From: Lysobacter antibioticus | GTDB lineage: Bacteria; Pseudomonadota; Gammaproteobacteria; Xanthomonadales; Xanthomonadaceae | Assembly (NCBI RefSeq): GCF_001442535.1 | Contig: NZ_CP013141.1 | Coordinates: 2,887,574-2,951,573, forward strand | Direction of reading: 5' to 3' | DNA: 64,000 nt | Part shown: piece after piece, positions 37,353 to 46,112 of the stretch | How positions within the stretch are numbered: position 1 is the first letter of the stretch | Layout of the letters: the number at the start of each line of letters is the position of its first letter | Translations under genes and position numbers: made by a program | The notes under the pieces: model-generated | What the model was told of the DNA's origin: nothing | The model's database searches: none | The model's input: only the letters and a program-made list of their open reading frames with translations

Positions 37353-38723
37353 TCAGCCGTGGGCGGCGATGTGTTCGGGAAGGGAGCTCGCGCCGGTGAT
37401 GCGGCTCAGCTCGGCGATCAGCGGATAGACGAAGCGCTCGCGCATCTGCGCCTCGCTCATCTGGCCCTTGTCGTACAGATAGACCAGGCGCAGGTGGCCG
37501 CGGAAGGCACTGACCTGCACCATCACCTCGCCCGGCGGGAACAACTGCGGGAACGAGTAATAGGTGCGCACCGGAATCGGGCCGAAGTGCTCCAGGCGGG
37601 TGTCGATCGGGCCGACGTTGGTGCAGATCAGATTGGCCCGGGTCAGCACGTTGGCGGCGAAACGGATCGTCGCCGCCTTCGGCAGCAACAGCGAGCTTTG
37701 GAACAGCAGGCGGAAGCGGTACAGCTCGGACAGGATCTCGCCGCTCTTGAGTGCGTCCAGGCGTGCGTTGGCGCGCTGGATCACCGCCTCGTCGTCTTCG
37801 TCCGGGTCCAGTTCCAGCGTGTACGGCACCGCCACGCAGTCGTACAGCTTGTGCACGCGCGGATCGTCGACGAAGCGGCGCAGGCTGAAGTTGTCGACGA
37901 TGCGCAGGCCGTGCTTGAGGCGCTTGCCCTGGCGCCCGGCATCGGCCTGGGCGGTGCGCAACAGAGCGAGCAGCAGCAGCGGATGGATGGTGCTGCCGCG
38001 GCGTGCGCCGGCGGCCTTGAGCGCCTCCAGCATCGGCGTCGGCAGCTCGATCATCAGCACGTCGGTCTCGCCGCTGCGCTTGCCGGAGATCAGCAGGCGC
38101 CCGGCCGGCATGACCAGGTCGTGGAAGAAACCGGCCACGCCCTTCCAGGCCAGGCGCAGCGCTTCGGCGCCGCGCAGCTTGGCCAGGAACAAGCGGTCGT
38201 GGTTGTGCTCGGGCAGGTCGACGATCTCCTCGTCCAGCGGCAGCCCCGCCGACAGGCGGCCGTAGGCCTCGGCGATGTCGCCGGAGAACAGCTGCGCGGC
38301 CTTGCCGTCGGTGAAGGTGTGGCTGGTGAGGAATTGCAGGATGTGTTTCTCGGGCGTACGGGTGTAGATGAAACGGAACGGGTGGCCGTCGCGGGTCGGC
38401 ACGCGTTCGTTCCAGGCATTGCCGAGCAACTCGGCGCGCAGCCGCGCCGGGTCGATGTTGATGCTGCTGCGCTGCTCGATCTCGATCGGCAGGCGCTGGG
38501 CCAGGTGGCGCCAGCCCAGGATCACGCCGCGCTGGTACTGGACCGAGCGCGCGCGCGGATGGCGGTCGATGGTGTGCTCGATCGCCCGCTTGAGCAGGGC
38601 GAGGTCGGGCGCCGAGTCCAGCTCGATCCAGTCGCAGGAATTGGCGTTGCAGATCAGGTTGAGGTGGGCGTAGATCTGATTGAAACGTCCGAGGCGATAG
38701 TCGCGAGAGGCGGTCGGCGCCAT
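37353..38723 (-). CDS. HxxxDG acyltransferase, condensation/WS-DGAT-like
   Basis: The 456-residue soluble protein has the active-site motif SHTFTDGKA (His135, Asp139, Gly140), as in condensation domains, PapA and wax-ester/DGAT acyltransferases. A second typical region is ANLICTNVGPIDTRLEHFGP near the C-terminus, the counterpart of the latch region. It would join an acyl thioester to a hydroxyl or amine. The reductase fusion and the acyl ligases in the same operon could supply both partners. It starts 4 bp after the diiron oxygenase stop. A noncatalytic scaffold is less likely, as the HxxxDG motif is intact. Confidence 0.83.
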   Translation of the reverse strand: MAPTASRDYRLGRFNQIYAHLNLICNANSCDWIELDSAPDLALLKRAIEHTIDRHPRARSVQYQRGVILGWRHLAQRLPIEIEQRSSINIDPARLRAELLGNAWNERVPTRDGHPFRFIYTRTPEKHILQFLTSHTFTDGKAAQLFSGDIAEAYGRLSAGLPLDEEIVDLPEHNHDRLFLAKLRGAEALRLAWKGVAGFFHDLVMPAGRLLISGKRSGETDVLMIELPTPMLEALKAAGARRGSTIHPLLLLALLRTAQADAGRQGKRLKHGLRIVDNFSLRRFVDDPRVHKLYDCVAVPYTLELDPDEDDEAVIQRANARLDALKSGEILSELYRFRLLFQSSLLLPKAATIRFAANVLTRANLICTNVGPIDTRLEHFGPIPVRTYYSFPQLFPPGEVMVQVSAFRGHLRLVYLYDKGQMSEAQMRERFVYPLIAELSRITGASSLPEHIAAHG

Positions 38724-38727
38724 GGGC

Positions 38728-39540
38728 TCAGCCCTCGTTGCCGGAGCGGTAGGGGAAGTCGTTCTTCTCCAGCTCGATCAGGTCCTGGCGGCCGAGCTCG
38801 TTGAACACGTCCTCGACTTCGGCGCGGAACTCGTTGCGCAGGGTCTCGTTGTCCTTGCGCTTGAGGCCATAGGCGCTGAGCCGCGCGCCGCGCGAGGTCG
38901 ACGGCGGGCCGAAGAAGTTCAGGCCCTTGGCGTACCAGTTGGAGATCTTGATCCGCGCCTCGTTGGTCTCGCCCTTTTCGGCCAGGTAGGTGCGCAGCTC
39001 GGCGAAGCCGAAGCCGATGTGGCCGCGTTCCTCGCGCAGGATGGTCTGGTTGGCCTCGGCCCAAGGCTTGAAGCTGGCTTCGCAGAAATTACCGACCATG
39101 AACTTGCCGGCGCGGTCGAGGAACATGTGGTTCAACATGATGTCGATCCACTCGTTGCTCTCGTCGCCGACGCTGAGCGGGCCTTCCAGCGAGGCATCGT
39201 GCATCGGCCGGTGGGCGCGGCCTTCGGCGATGGCGATGGCTTGCTTTTCCGCAACGCCCATGCGCTCGAGCAGGTTGTAGATCAGATAACTGTGGCGCGC
39301 TTCCTCGGCGATGATCTTGGCGAACACGCGGCGGCGCTTGTAGTCGGGCGCGTTGGCGATCCACTCGATGCCTTCGGTGGCGGCCTTTTCTTCGGAATAG
39401 GCCTGGATCGCCATCAGCCGGATCAGCTCGTGGCGATACTCTTCCGGGACGTTGGGCAGGTCGGGAAAGTCGATCGAGCCGGGGGCGTAGTCGAACGGCG
39501 CGGCGTGGGCGTCGGCGATGGCGGTAACGGTGCTGCTCAT
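38728..39540 (-). CDS. PaaA/BoxB-like ferritin-fold diiron oxygenase
   Basis: The 270-residue product has two ExxH motifs, EARH (Glu80-His83) and ERGH (Glu171-His174), and a SEE (50-51) segment. The N-terminal pattern EYRHELIRLMAIQAYSEE...APDYKRR resembles PaaA of the phenylacetyl-CoA epoxidase, and benzoyl-CoA epoxidase BoxB belongs to the same fold. Such enzymes act on aryl-CoA thioesters, which fits the neighbouring benzoate-CoA-ligase-like protein. No reductase partner (PaaE/BoxA type) is encoded in the window. N-oxidation of an arylamine is an alternative. It starts at ATG 39540, 32 bp after the ligase stop. Confidence 0.82.
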   Translation of the reverse strand: MSSTVTAIADAHAAPFDYAPGSIDFPDLPNVPEEYRHELIRLMAIQAYSEEKAATEGIEWIANAPDYKRRRVFAKIIAEEARHSYLIYNLLERMGVAEKQAIAIAEGRAHRPMHDASLEGPLSVGDESNEWIDIMLNHMFLDRAGKFMVGNFCEASFKPWAEANQTILREERGHIGFGFAELRTYLAEKGETNEARIKISNWYAKGLNFFGPPSTSRGARLSAYGLKRKDNETLRNEFRAEVEDVFNELGRQDLIELEKNDFPYRSGNEG

Positions 39541-39572
39541 GCGGAAGTCCTTGTCGGTGAAGTGATGGGGTT

Positions 39573-41237
39573 TCAGATCGATGCGGGGGCTGAAGCGGAG
39601 GGCGCGGCGAGCGCGCAGGCGTAGCGTTCGCGGACGTGGCGCTTGAGCACCTTGCCGGTGAGCCCGCGCGGCAGTCGTTCGCCGGGCGGCAGCACTTCGA
39701 TGCGCAGGCTGTCGCTGCCGGGCACCTGCTGGCGCAGCCAGGTTTCGAAGGCGTTCGCATCGGTCGGCTGGCCGGGACGGCATTCGATGACCGCGCCGGC
39801 GCCGGTGCTGCGGTCGGCGTGGCTCAGCTCGACCACGGCCACGTCGGCCACCGCCGGGTGCTTGAGGATGCGTTCCTCCCACTGCAGCGAATAGACGCGG
39901 CCGTCGCCGACGCGGATCGAATCCACTTCGCGGTCGAGGTGGTAGTAGCCGCCGCCGCGGGTCTTGACCGCGACATCGCCGGTCCACCACCAGCCGTCGA
40001 AATGCACGCCGTGCAAACGGTCGTGGGCGTTCCAATAGCCCTTGAACAGAGTCGGGCCCTTGACCATCAGGCGGCCCGGTTGGCCGACCGGCAGCGCGCG
40101 GCCGTCTTCGTCGGCGATCTTGACCTTGGGGCTGACCATGGTCGGCTTGCCGACATAGCGGTCGAAGCGCTTGGTGAAGGAAAAACTGACCTTCATCAAG
40201 GCGGCGAAGCCGACTTCGGAGGTGCCGAAGAACTCCAGGTACATCGAACTCAGCAGGCGCTTGCCGAATACCCGCGCCATCGCGCCGTGCGCGGTGAGCT
40301 GGCGGATATGCACTTCGTGGCTGGAGTCGCCGCCGGCCATCCAGGCCTTGACGTGGGACAGGTCGAAACGCGACAGGCCGGCGTCGCACATGCCTTGGTA
40401 AACGTCGGGGAAGGAGAGGATCAGCGAGCAGCGCTCGCGTTCGATGATCGACAGCAGTTGCTCCGGGGTTTCCTTTGCCGGCACGTAGCCGGGTACGCCG
40501 GCGGCGAGGCAGCTGACGATGCTGGCCTGGGTGATGTGGTGATTGGTCGGCGAGGCCAGCAGGATGCGGTTGTTGCGGGTGATCGGCTGGATCATCAGCT
40601 GGCCCTTGGTGGCGCGGACCAGACTGTAGGAACCGTGCAGCACGCCCTTGGGGAAGCCGGTGGTGCCGGAGGTGTGGACGATCATCACGTCGTCGTGCTG
40701 ATGCATGCGTACCGGCGCGAAACCGTCGGCGCGCGGCGCCAGGCATTCGCTCAGGGCCACGGTGCCGGCACCGCCGGCCTGCACGGCGTCGGTGACGATG
40801 GCGACGCGGCGGCCCTGCGCCAGCGCATCCGCGTCCAGCCGCGGCAGCCGCTCGCGGTCGATGAACACCAGACGCGCGCCGGTGTAGTCGAGGTAGGCGT
40901 TGAGGTCTTCGCTGCGCATGCCCCCGTTGATCGGCACGGTGATCGCGCCGGCGCGCATGATCGCCAGCGAATAGATCAGGTACTCGACGCCGTTGTCGAG
41001 GTAGATCGCGACCCGGTCGTAGCGTTTCAGGCCCAGATTGAGCAGGGTCTGCGACAGCCGGTCCGACAGCCGGCGCAGCTGTCCGACGGTGATGGCCCCT
41101 CCGCCGACGCCGAAACGTTCCAGCGAGCCGGAGAAGCGCAGCACTTCGAAGTCCTCGCCATACACGGCGATCGACTTCTCCAGCGCATTGGCGACGGTCA
41201 GGCCGCCATCGAAGATGAACTTCAATCGGGACAGCAT
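39573..41237 (-). CDS. Acyl/aryl-CoA synthetase-like AMP-dependent ligase
   Basis: The 554-residue product starts at ATG 41237 and has the ANL superfamily motifs: VHTSGTTGFPKGVLHGSY (ATP phosphate loop), SSMYLEFFGTSEVGFAAL, FDGWWWTGDVAVKTRGGGYYHLDRE (hinge region), and a catalytic Lys in RGLTGKVLKRHV. It therefore looks active. The substrate (a fatty acid, or a second aryl acid) cannot be read directly. It is the second ligase in the operon, besides the C-terminal half of the fusion gene, so one may supply the acyl and the other the aryl partner for the HxxxDG transferase. Confidence 0.9.
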   Translation of the reverse strand: MLSRLKFIFDGGLTVANALEKSIAVYGEDFEVLRFSGSLERFGVGGGAITVGQLRRLSDRLSQTLLNLGLKRYDRVAIYLDNGVEYLIYSLAIMRAGAITVPINGGMRSEDLNAYLDYTGARLVFIDRERLPRLDADALAQGRRVAIVTDAVQAGGAGTVALSECLAPRADGFAPVRMHQHDDVMIVHTSGTTGFPKGVLHGSYSLVRATKGQLMIQPITRNNRILLASPTNHHITQASIVSCLAAGVPGYVPAKETPEQLLSIIERERCSLILSFPDVYQGMCDAGLSRFDLSHVKAWMAGGDSSHEVHIRQLTAHGAMARVFGKRLLSSMYLEFFGTSEVGFAALMKVSFSFTKRFDRYVGKPTMVSPKVKIADEDGRALPVGQPGRLMVKGPTLFKGYWNAHDRLHGVHFDGWWWTGDVAVKTRGGGYYHLDREVDSIRVGDGRVYSLQWEERILKHPAVADVAVVELSHADRSTGAGAVIECRPGQPTDANAFETWLRQQVPGSDSLRIEVLPPGERLPRGLTGKVLKRHVRERYACALAAPSASAPASI

Positions 41238-41247
41238 GGGGTCTACC

Positions 41248-43968
41248 TCAGGCGGGAATGGTTTCGGCGGCGTGCGCGGCGGCCGACTGTTCCTCGGCGC
41301 GTCTGCGCAGCGGAGCGCGCTGCAGCTTGCCGGTGCTGGTGCGCGGCAGCGCGTCGACGAACTCGACCAGGTGCGGATAGCGCCGCGCATCCAGGCGGGT
41401 CTTGCACAGGGTGCGCAGTTCTTCGGCGAGGCCCGGCGAGGCCTGGTCGGACACCACCCAGGCCTTGGTGCGCAGGGTGCTGGAGTCCTCGGTGGCGACG
41501 CCGTCGGCGCTGGAGGTGATCGCCGCCTCGCGCACCAGCGGATGGCTCAGCAGCACTTCCTCCAGGTCCAGCGGCGAGACCCACTGCCCGGCGACCTTGA
41601 ACATCTCGTCGTGGCGGCCGCAGAAGTGGAAGTAGCCGTCGCCGTCGCGCCAGAACACATCGTTGGTGCAGTACCAACCGCCATGGAAGCGGCTGCCGGC
41701 GTTACGGTCCTGCCGCGATACCGACAGCGACGGCCCGCGCAGCCACATCACCCCGCGTTCGCCCTTGCGGCAGGGGCGGCCGTCGTGGTGGCGCAGCACC
41801 GCATCGAAGCCAGGCACGAGCTTGCCGGTCGAACCCTGGTAGTCGCCGTCGGCGACGTTGCTCAGATAGGTCGAGAAGGCTTCGGTCGAACCCAGGCTGT
41901 CGAGCAGGCGGATGCCGTGGCGTTGCAACCAACGCGTCGCCACCGCCTGCGGCAGGCGTTCGCCGGCGGCGATGCACAGGCGCAGGCTGTTGCGACCCTC
42001 GATCCGGTTCGACAGCGCTTCGTCGTCGAGCAGGTACTGATAGACGGTGGGCACCGCGAACATGACGGTAGGACGCGCGGCGACGATCAACTCGGCGACC
42101 ACCGCGGCCGAAATCTTCTGCGGTGCGATCACCGCGGTCGCGCCCTTGAGCAGGGCGATCAACAGGTTCTGCAGGCCGAAGGCGAAGCTGGTGCGCGAGG
42201 CGGAGAACAGCACGTCGCTGACGCGCAGGTCGAGCAGGTGCGCGGCATAACGTTCGGTGGCGACGATCGGGTCCAGGTGGCGGTGCTCGATCAACTTGGG
42301 CTGGCCGACCGAGCCGGAAGTGAACACCGCGAAGGCATGGTCCAGCGGCCCGGTCGGCGAGGCCAACAAGGGTTCGCATTCGGGGCCGCTCGGCGCGGCG
42401 CAGACCGTTTCCAGCGGCAGCAGCGGCGCGCCGGCATCGATCTCGGCCAGGCGCTGGCGCGCCATGACGTCGGCGACCACCAAGCTCACCTCGGCCTGTT
42501 CCAGCAAAGCGGCGATGTCGCGCGCCGGCAACAGCGGATTGATCAGCGTGCAGACCGCGCCGAGGTGCATCACCGCGAGCAAGGCGGCGACGTGCTCGAT
42601 GCCGTCGTGCGAGATCAGCGCGACCCGCTGTTGGTAGTGCACGCCGGCCGCCGACAAACGCCGCGCACAGGCGGCGATGCGCTCGGCGAGTTCGGCGTAG
42701 CGGATCTCGCCGCCTTCATGGCGGATGGCGATCTTGTCCGGGTAGGCGCGCGCCGCGCCCTGCAGCAGATGCTCGGTGACGTTGAAGTGCGCCGGCAACG
42801 CGCGCTGCTGGGTGAACAGCCGCGCTTCCGGCGAAGCATCGCTATGCACCCGGCTGCGTTTGAGGAAGGCCTGCAGCCACGACAGCACCGCTTGGCGATC
42901 GATGCGGCGCTCGGCCTGCAGATCGCCGCCGCAAGCACGCACGCTCGCGGCGCGCTCGAAGCGCTTGTCGCCGTACAGATAGGGGCGGTAATGGGCGACA
43001 CGGCGGGCGAATTCGACTTCGCGCCGCGACAGCGGTTGTTCGACCAGCTCCTGCGCGCTCGCCATCGTCAGCGGGATACCGGTGGCCGCGGCCACGCTGG
43101 ACAGGAAGTCGGCGGTCGGCACCGTGCTGGCCGAGACCAGGTGATAGATGCCCTTGCGGCTGTGCGTATTGGCGTCGATGGCGAGCATCTCGGCCACGCA
43201 CACGTCGACCGGCACCAGGTTGAGGTGCGCGTTCTCCGGTGCGGCGAAGCGCAGGCTGCGCGGCGCCGCCGCGCCGCGTTGCGACGACCAGAAGTCTTCC
43301 AGCAGCTCGCAGAACTTGTACAGGCCGCTGTCGCTGGCGCTGAGCCAGGTGCGCGAATGGCCGACGATGATGCTCGGGCGCAGGATCCGCCAGGCCAGGC
43401 CGGCGGCCTCGGCGCGCGCGACGATGCGGCGCTCGGCCTCGAACTTGCTGCGCTCGTAGGGGTTGGAGAACGTGGCCGGCGCCTGCGGCTCCAGCTGTTC
43501 GGCGATGTCCCCGCTGCGGTCGCCGCAGACGTAGGCGGTGCTGACGTAGTTGTAGTCGCCGCAGCCGGCGGCGATCGCCAGTTCCAGCGCGTGGGTCGCG
43601 CCCTGGGTGTTGATGCGCTCGAGTTCGCCGGCTTCGGATTCGGTGAAGCGTACGGTCGCGGCGACGTGCCAGAAGGTGGCGTCGCCGCGGCCGGCGACGG
43701 CCTGGGCGATGCGCTCGGCGAGACTGGCTTCGGGCCGCAAGGGATTGCCGCTCACCACCTGCAGGCGCGCCAGTGCTTGGGTCTGCAGGGCCTGGCCGCA
43801 GGTCTGTGCGGCCAGGCGCACGGCGGTAACGACCCGCTGCCGCGCGTCGCCGCCATCGCTGCGGGCGATGCAGACGACCTGCGCCTCTGGCTGGCCGAGC
43901 AATAGTTCGAGCACAAGGTGGGAGCCCAGGTAGCCATTGGCCCCGGTGACGATATGACTGCGTTGCAT
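41248..43968 (-). CDS. Fusion of thioester-reductase-like SDR with benzoate-CoA-ligase-like domain
   Basis: The 906-residue product starts at ATG 43968, 2 bp after the pabAB stop. Residues 1-375 form an extended SDR/NAD_binding_4 reductase: GANGYLGSH (9-17) binds NADP, and Ser143 (YVSTAYVCGD) with Tyr171 and Lys175 (NPYERSKFE) forms the catalytic set. Residues about 395-890 are an ANL ligase of the benzoate-CoA type: FTSGSVGQPKLIEHRH, LLDSLGSTEAFSTYLSN, GWYCTNDVFWRDGDGYFHF, and a catalytic Lys in RTSTGKLQRAPLRR. No carrier-protein domain is present. The order, reductase first and ligase second, is the reverse of carboxylic acid reductases. It could activate PABA as a thioester and reduce an aryl acid to an aldehyde or alcohol. 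Confidence 0.87.
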   Translation of the reverse strand: MQRSHIVTGANGYLGSHLVLELLLGQPEAQVVCIARSDGGDARQRVVTAVRLAAQTCGQALQTQALARLQVVSGNPLRPEASLAERIAQAVAGRGDATFWHVAATVRFTESEAGELERINTQGATHALELAIAAGCGDYNYVSTAYVCGDRSGDIAEQLEPQAPATFSNPYERSKFEAERRIVARAEAAGLAWRILRPSIIVGHSRTWLSASDSGLYKFCELLEDFWSSQRGAAAPRSLRFAAPENAHLNLVPVDVCVAEMLAIDANTHSRKGIYHLVSASTVPTADFLSSVAAATGIPLTMASAQELVEQPLSRREVEFARRVAHYRPYLYGDKRFERAASVRACGGDLQAERRIDRQAVLSWLQAFLKRSRVHSDASPEARLFTQQRALPAHFNVTEHLLQGAARAYPDKIAIRHEGGEIRYAELAERIAACARRLSAAGVHYQQRVALISHDGIEHVAALLAVMHLGAVCTLINPLLPARDIAALLEQAEVSLVVADVMARQRLAEIDAGAPLLPLETVCAAPSGPECEPLLASPTGPLDHAFAVFTSGSVGQPKLIEHRHLDPIVATERYAAHLLDLRVSDVLFSASRTSFAFGLQNLLIALLKGATAVIAPQKISAAVVAELIVAARPTVMFAVPTVYQYLLDDEALSNRIEGRNSLRLCIAAGERLPQAVATRWLQRHGIRLLDSLGSTEAFSTYLSNVADGDYQGSTGKLVPGFDAVLRHHDGRPCRKGERGVMWLRGPSLSVSRQDRNAGSRFHGGWYCTNDVFWRDGDGYFHFCGRHDEMFKVAGQWVSPLDLEEVLLSHPLVREAAITSSADGVATEDSSTLRTKAWVVSDQASPGLAEELRTLCKTRLDARRYPHLVEFVDALPRTSTGKLQRAPLRRRAEEQSAAAHAAETIPA

Positions 43969-43970
43969 GC

Positions 43971-46112
43971 TTAAGTCCCTAGCTGAGCGACGGGAACGGC
44001 AGGTGCGTCGGTGTGCGGCGAAAGCTCGCCGGGAATTCGCCAGGCCTCGGCGTCACCGCCGGCGCAGCGCGCTACCGCACGCATCGGCGCGCGTGCCTTG
44101 ACCAGGAGCTCCTCGAATTCGCCGTCGGCATCCGACAGTGCGATCACCGCGCCGCCGACGCCGAGCTCCAGGCTGCCGTCCTGATGGACCAGGGTGCGGA
44201 TCACCATGCTCAGGTCGGCGGCGCCGTTGAGCGAGAGATAGCCGATCGCGCCGGAATAGATGCCGCGTGCCGAGGCTTCGAGGGTGTCGATGATCTCCAG
44301 GGTGCGGCGCTTGGGCGCACCGGTCATCGAGCCGCCCGGGAAGGTGGCCTGGAGCAGGTCGATCACGTCCAGCCCGGCGCGCAACTGCGCGCGCACCGTC
44401 GACACCAGCTGATGCACCGAGGCATAGCTCTCGACCTGCATCAGCTTGGGCACCCATACCGAGCCGACCTCGCAGACGCGGGCCAGGTCGTTGCGGGTCA
44501 GGTCGACGATCATCAGGTTCTCGGCGCGGTCCTTTTCGCAGTGCTTGAGTTCGGCCAGGACCGCGCGATCGTCCTCGTCGCGCGCCGAGCGCGGGCGGGT
44601 GCCCTTGATCGGCTTGATCTCGACCACGCCGTTCGGGCTCAGGCGCAGGAAGCGCTCGGGCGAGGAACTCAGTACGTCGAAACCGTGGTGGCGCAGCAAG
44701 GCCGAATACGGCGCTGGGTTGATCTGGCGCAGGTGGCGGTACAGCTCGACCGGGTCCAGATCGACCTGTGCGCGCAGGCGATTGGTCAAACAAACCTCGT
44801 AGGTTTCGCCGTCGCCGATCTGCTCGAAGCAGCGGCCTATACGCTCGCTGTAGGCGGCGCGGTCGAGTTCGAGGTGGAACTCCACCGGCGTTGCGCGCTC
44901 GCCGTGGCGCAACGGCGGCGCGGGCGGCACTGCATCCAAGCGCGCGGCCATGCGTTCGAGCCAGGCGGCGTCTTCGTTTGAGCGCTCGGCCGGGCCGGTT
45001 GCGACCGCATGCCAGCAGCGCTCCAGGTGATCGTAGGCGAGGAAGCGGCTGATGAAGCGCAGGAACAGGTCCGGTTGGCGCGAGCGATGCGGGCCGCCGA
45101 CTTCGGTCAAGGCCTTGAGCTCGTAGCCGAAGTAGCCGACCCAGCCGCCGACGAAATCGAACGGCAGGGTTTCGCCGCCGTGCAAGGCGACCGCCAGGCC
45201 GTCGCGGATCTGCCCGAACAAGCGCTCGCTTTCGCCGACATCGTCGCCGTCTTGGCCGACGCGATGCACCAGGCTGTGCGCGCCCGGCTCGTTGCCGTCG
45301 CCCATGAAGCTGAAACGCGAATAGCCCGGACGCACCGCGCTGGAGTCGAGCCAGAACGCGGCATCGCTGGCGGCGAAACAATCCAGGAACACCGACTGCG
45401 GATCGACCTCGACGGCGATGCGTCGCGACTGGATGCGCCAGGCCTGCGACGGCGCCGGCCGTGCCGTCTCCTGCTCGCTGCCGGCGGCGCTGTCGCCACT
45501 GCGGCGCCTGCGCTTACGCAAGGTGTGGCTGCGCGCCAATTCGATGAAGTTGTCGATGATCTGGTGGCCGAACTCGGTGTGGATCGACTCGGGATGAAAT
45601 TGCACGCCCCACAGGGGGCGGCTGGCGTGTTCGAGCGCCATCACCAGGCCGTCGGCGGTGCGCGCGGTGACGCGCAGCCCGTCCGGCAAGGGCTCGGCCG
45701 CCATCAACGAGTGATAGCGCACCACGTCGAACGGCGAGGGAATGTGGGCGAACAGCGCGCTGCCGTCGTGCTCGACGGCGCTCAAGCGCCCGTGCATCGG
45801 TTGCGGCGCGTGCACGATGGTGCCGCCGAAGGCATGCACCATCGCCTGATGGCCCAGGCAGATGCCGAGCACCGGCACGGTGGCCATGGCGAGCACGTCG
45901 TTGCTCACGCCCATGTCGCCGGCGCGTTCGGGGCGGCCCGGGCCCGGGGAAATCACGATCGCGTCGTAATCGGCGGCGTCGATCTGCGCCCACTCGATGC
46001 GATCGTTGGCGACCACCGTGGGCGGCGTGCCGTTGGCCTCGCCCAGGTAGTGCGCGATGTTGTGGGTGAAGCTGTCGTAGTTGTCGACCAGAAGCACTCT
46101 CAACTTTTCCAT
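43971..46112 (-). CDS. pabAB: Aminodeoxychorismate synthase, fused PabA-PabB
   Basis: The 713-residue product starts at ATG 46112 after AAGGAGCC. Residues 1-195 are the glutaminase: Cys85 in LGICLGHQ, His173 and Glu175 in GVQFHPES. Residues about 240-690 are the chorismate-binding part, with FDFVGGWVGYFGYELK and TFPGGSMTGAPKRRTLEIID. The PIKGT motif (Lys503) is the PabB signature; anthranilate synthases have Ala at that position, so 4-amino-4-deoxychorismate is the expected product. With the pabC-like lyase downstream it would make p-aminobenzoate. It is the first gene of the operon and directs shikimate flux into this cluster. Confidence 0.92.
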   Translation of the reverse strand: MEKLRVLLVDNYDSFTHNIAHYLGEANGTPPTVVANDRIEWAQIDAADYDAIVISPGPGRPERAGDMGVSNDVLAMATVPVLGICLGHQAMVHAFGGTIVHAPQPMHGRLSAVEHDGSALFAHIPSPFDVVRYHSLMAAEPLPDGLRVTARTADGLVMALEHASRPLWGVQFHPESIHTEFGHQIIDNFIELARSHTLRKRRRRSGDSAAGSEQETARPAPSQAWRIQSRRIAVEVDPQSVFLDCFAASDAAFWLDSSAVRPGYSRFSFMGDGNEPGAHSLVHRVGQDGDDVGESERLFGQIRDGLAVALHGGETLPFDFVGGWVGYFGYELKALTEVGGPHRSRQPDLFLRFISRFLAYDHLERCWHAVATGPAERSNEDAAWLERMAARLDAVPPAPPLRHGERATPVEFHLELDRAAYSERIGRCFEQIGDGETYEVCLTNRLRAQVDLDPVELYRHLRQINPAPYSALLRHHGFDVLSSSPERFLRLSPNGVVEIKPIKGTRPRSARDEDDRAVLAELKHCEKDRAENLMIVDLTRNDLARVCEVGSVWVPKLMQVESYASVHQLVSTVRAQLRAGLDVIDLLQATFPGGSMTGAPKRRTLEIIDTLEASARGIYSGAIGYLSLNGAADLSMVIRTLVHQDGSLELGVGGAVIALSDADGEFEELLVKARAPMRAVARCAGGDAEAWRIPGELSPHTDAPAVPVAQLGT

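Noticed and set aside
35046..38804. Long frame opposite the RND exporter and acyltransferase
   Set aside because: The translation is low-complexity His/Gln/Arg/Asp-rich with no domain, whereas the minus-strand genes have clear motifs and tight spacing.
38728..39540. AurF-type p-aminobenzoate N-oxygenase as the call for this diiron protein
   Set aside because: The arrangement of ExxH motifs and the N-terminal pattern fit PaaA/BoxB better than AurF. N-oxidation stays possible but is not supported by similarity.
41038..43905. 955-codon frame opposite the reductase-ligase fusion
   Set aside because: Shadow composition; the minus strand shows both SDR and ANL catalytic motifs.
31224..46112. Xanthomonadin/aryl polyene cluster
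   Set aside because: No ketosynthase, dehydratase, acyl carrier protein or chorismatase gene is present; the exporter set is shared but the core enzymes differ.
43971..46112. Anthranilate synthase (TrpE-TrpG) as the call
   Set aside because: The PIKGT motif has the Lys typical of aminodeoxychorismate synthase rather than the PIAGT of TrpE.
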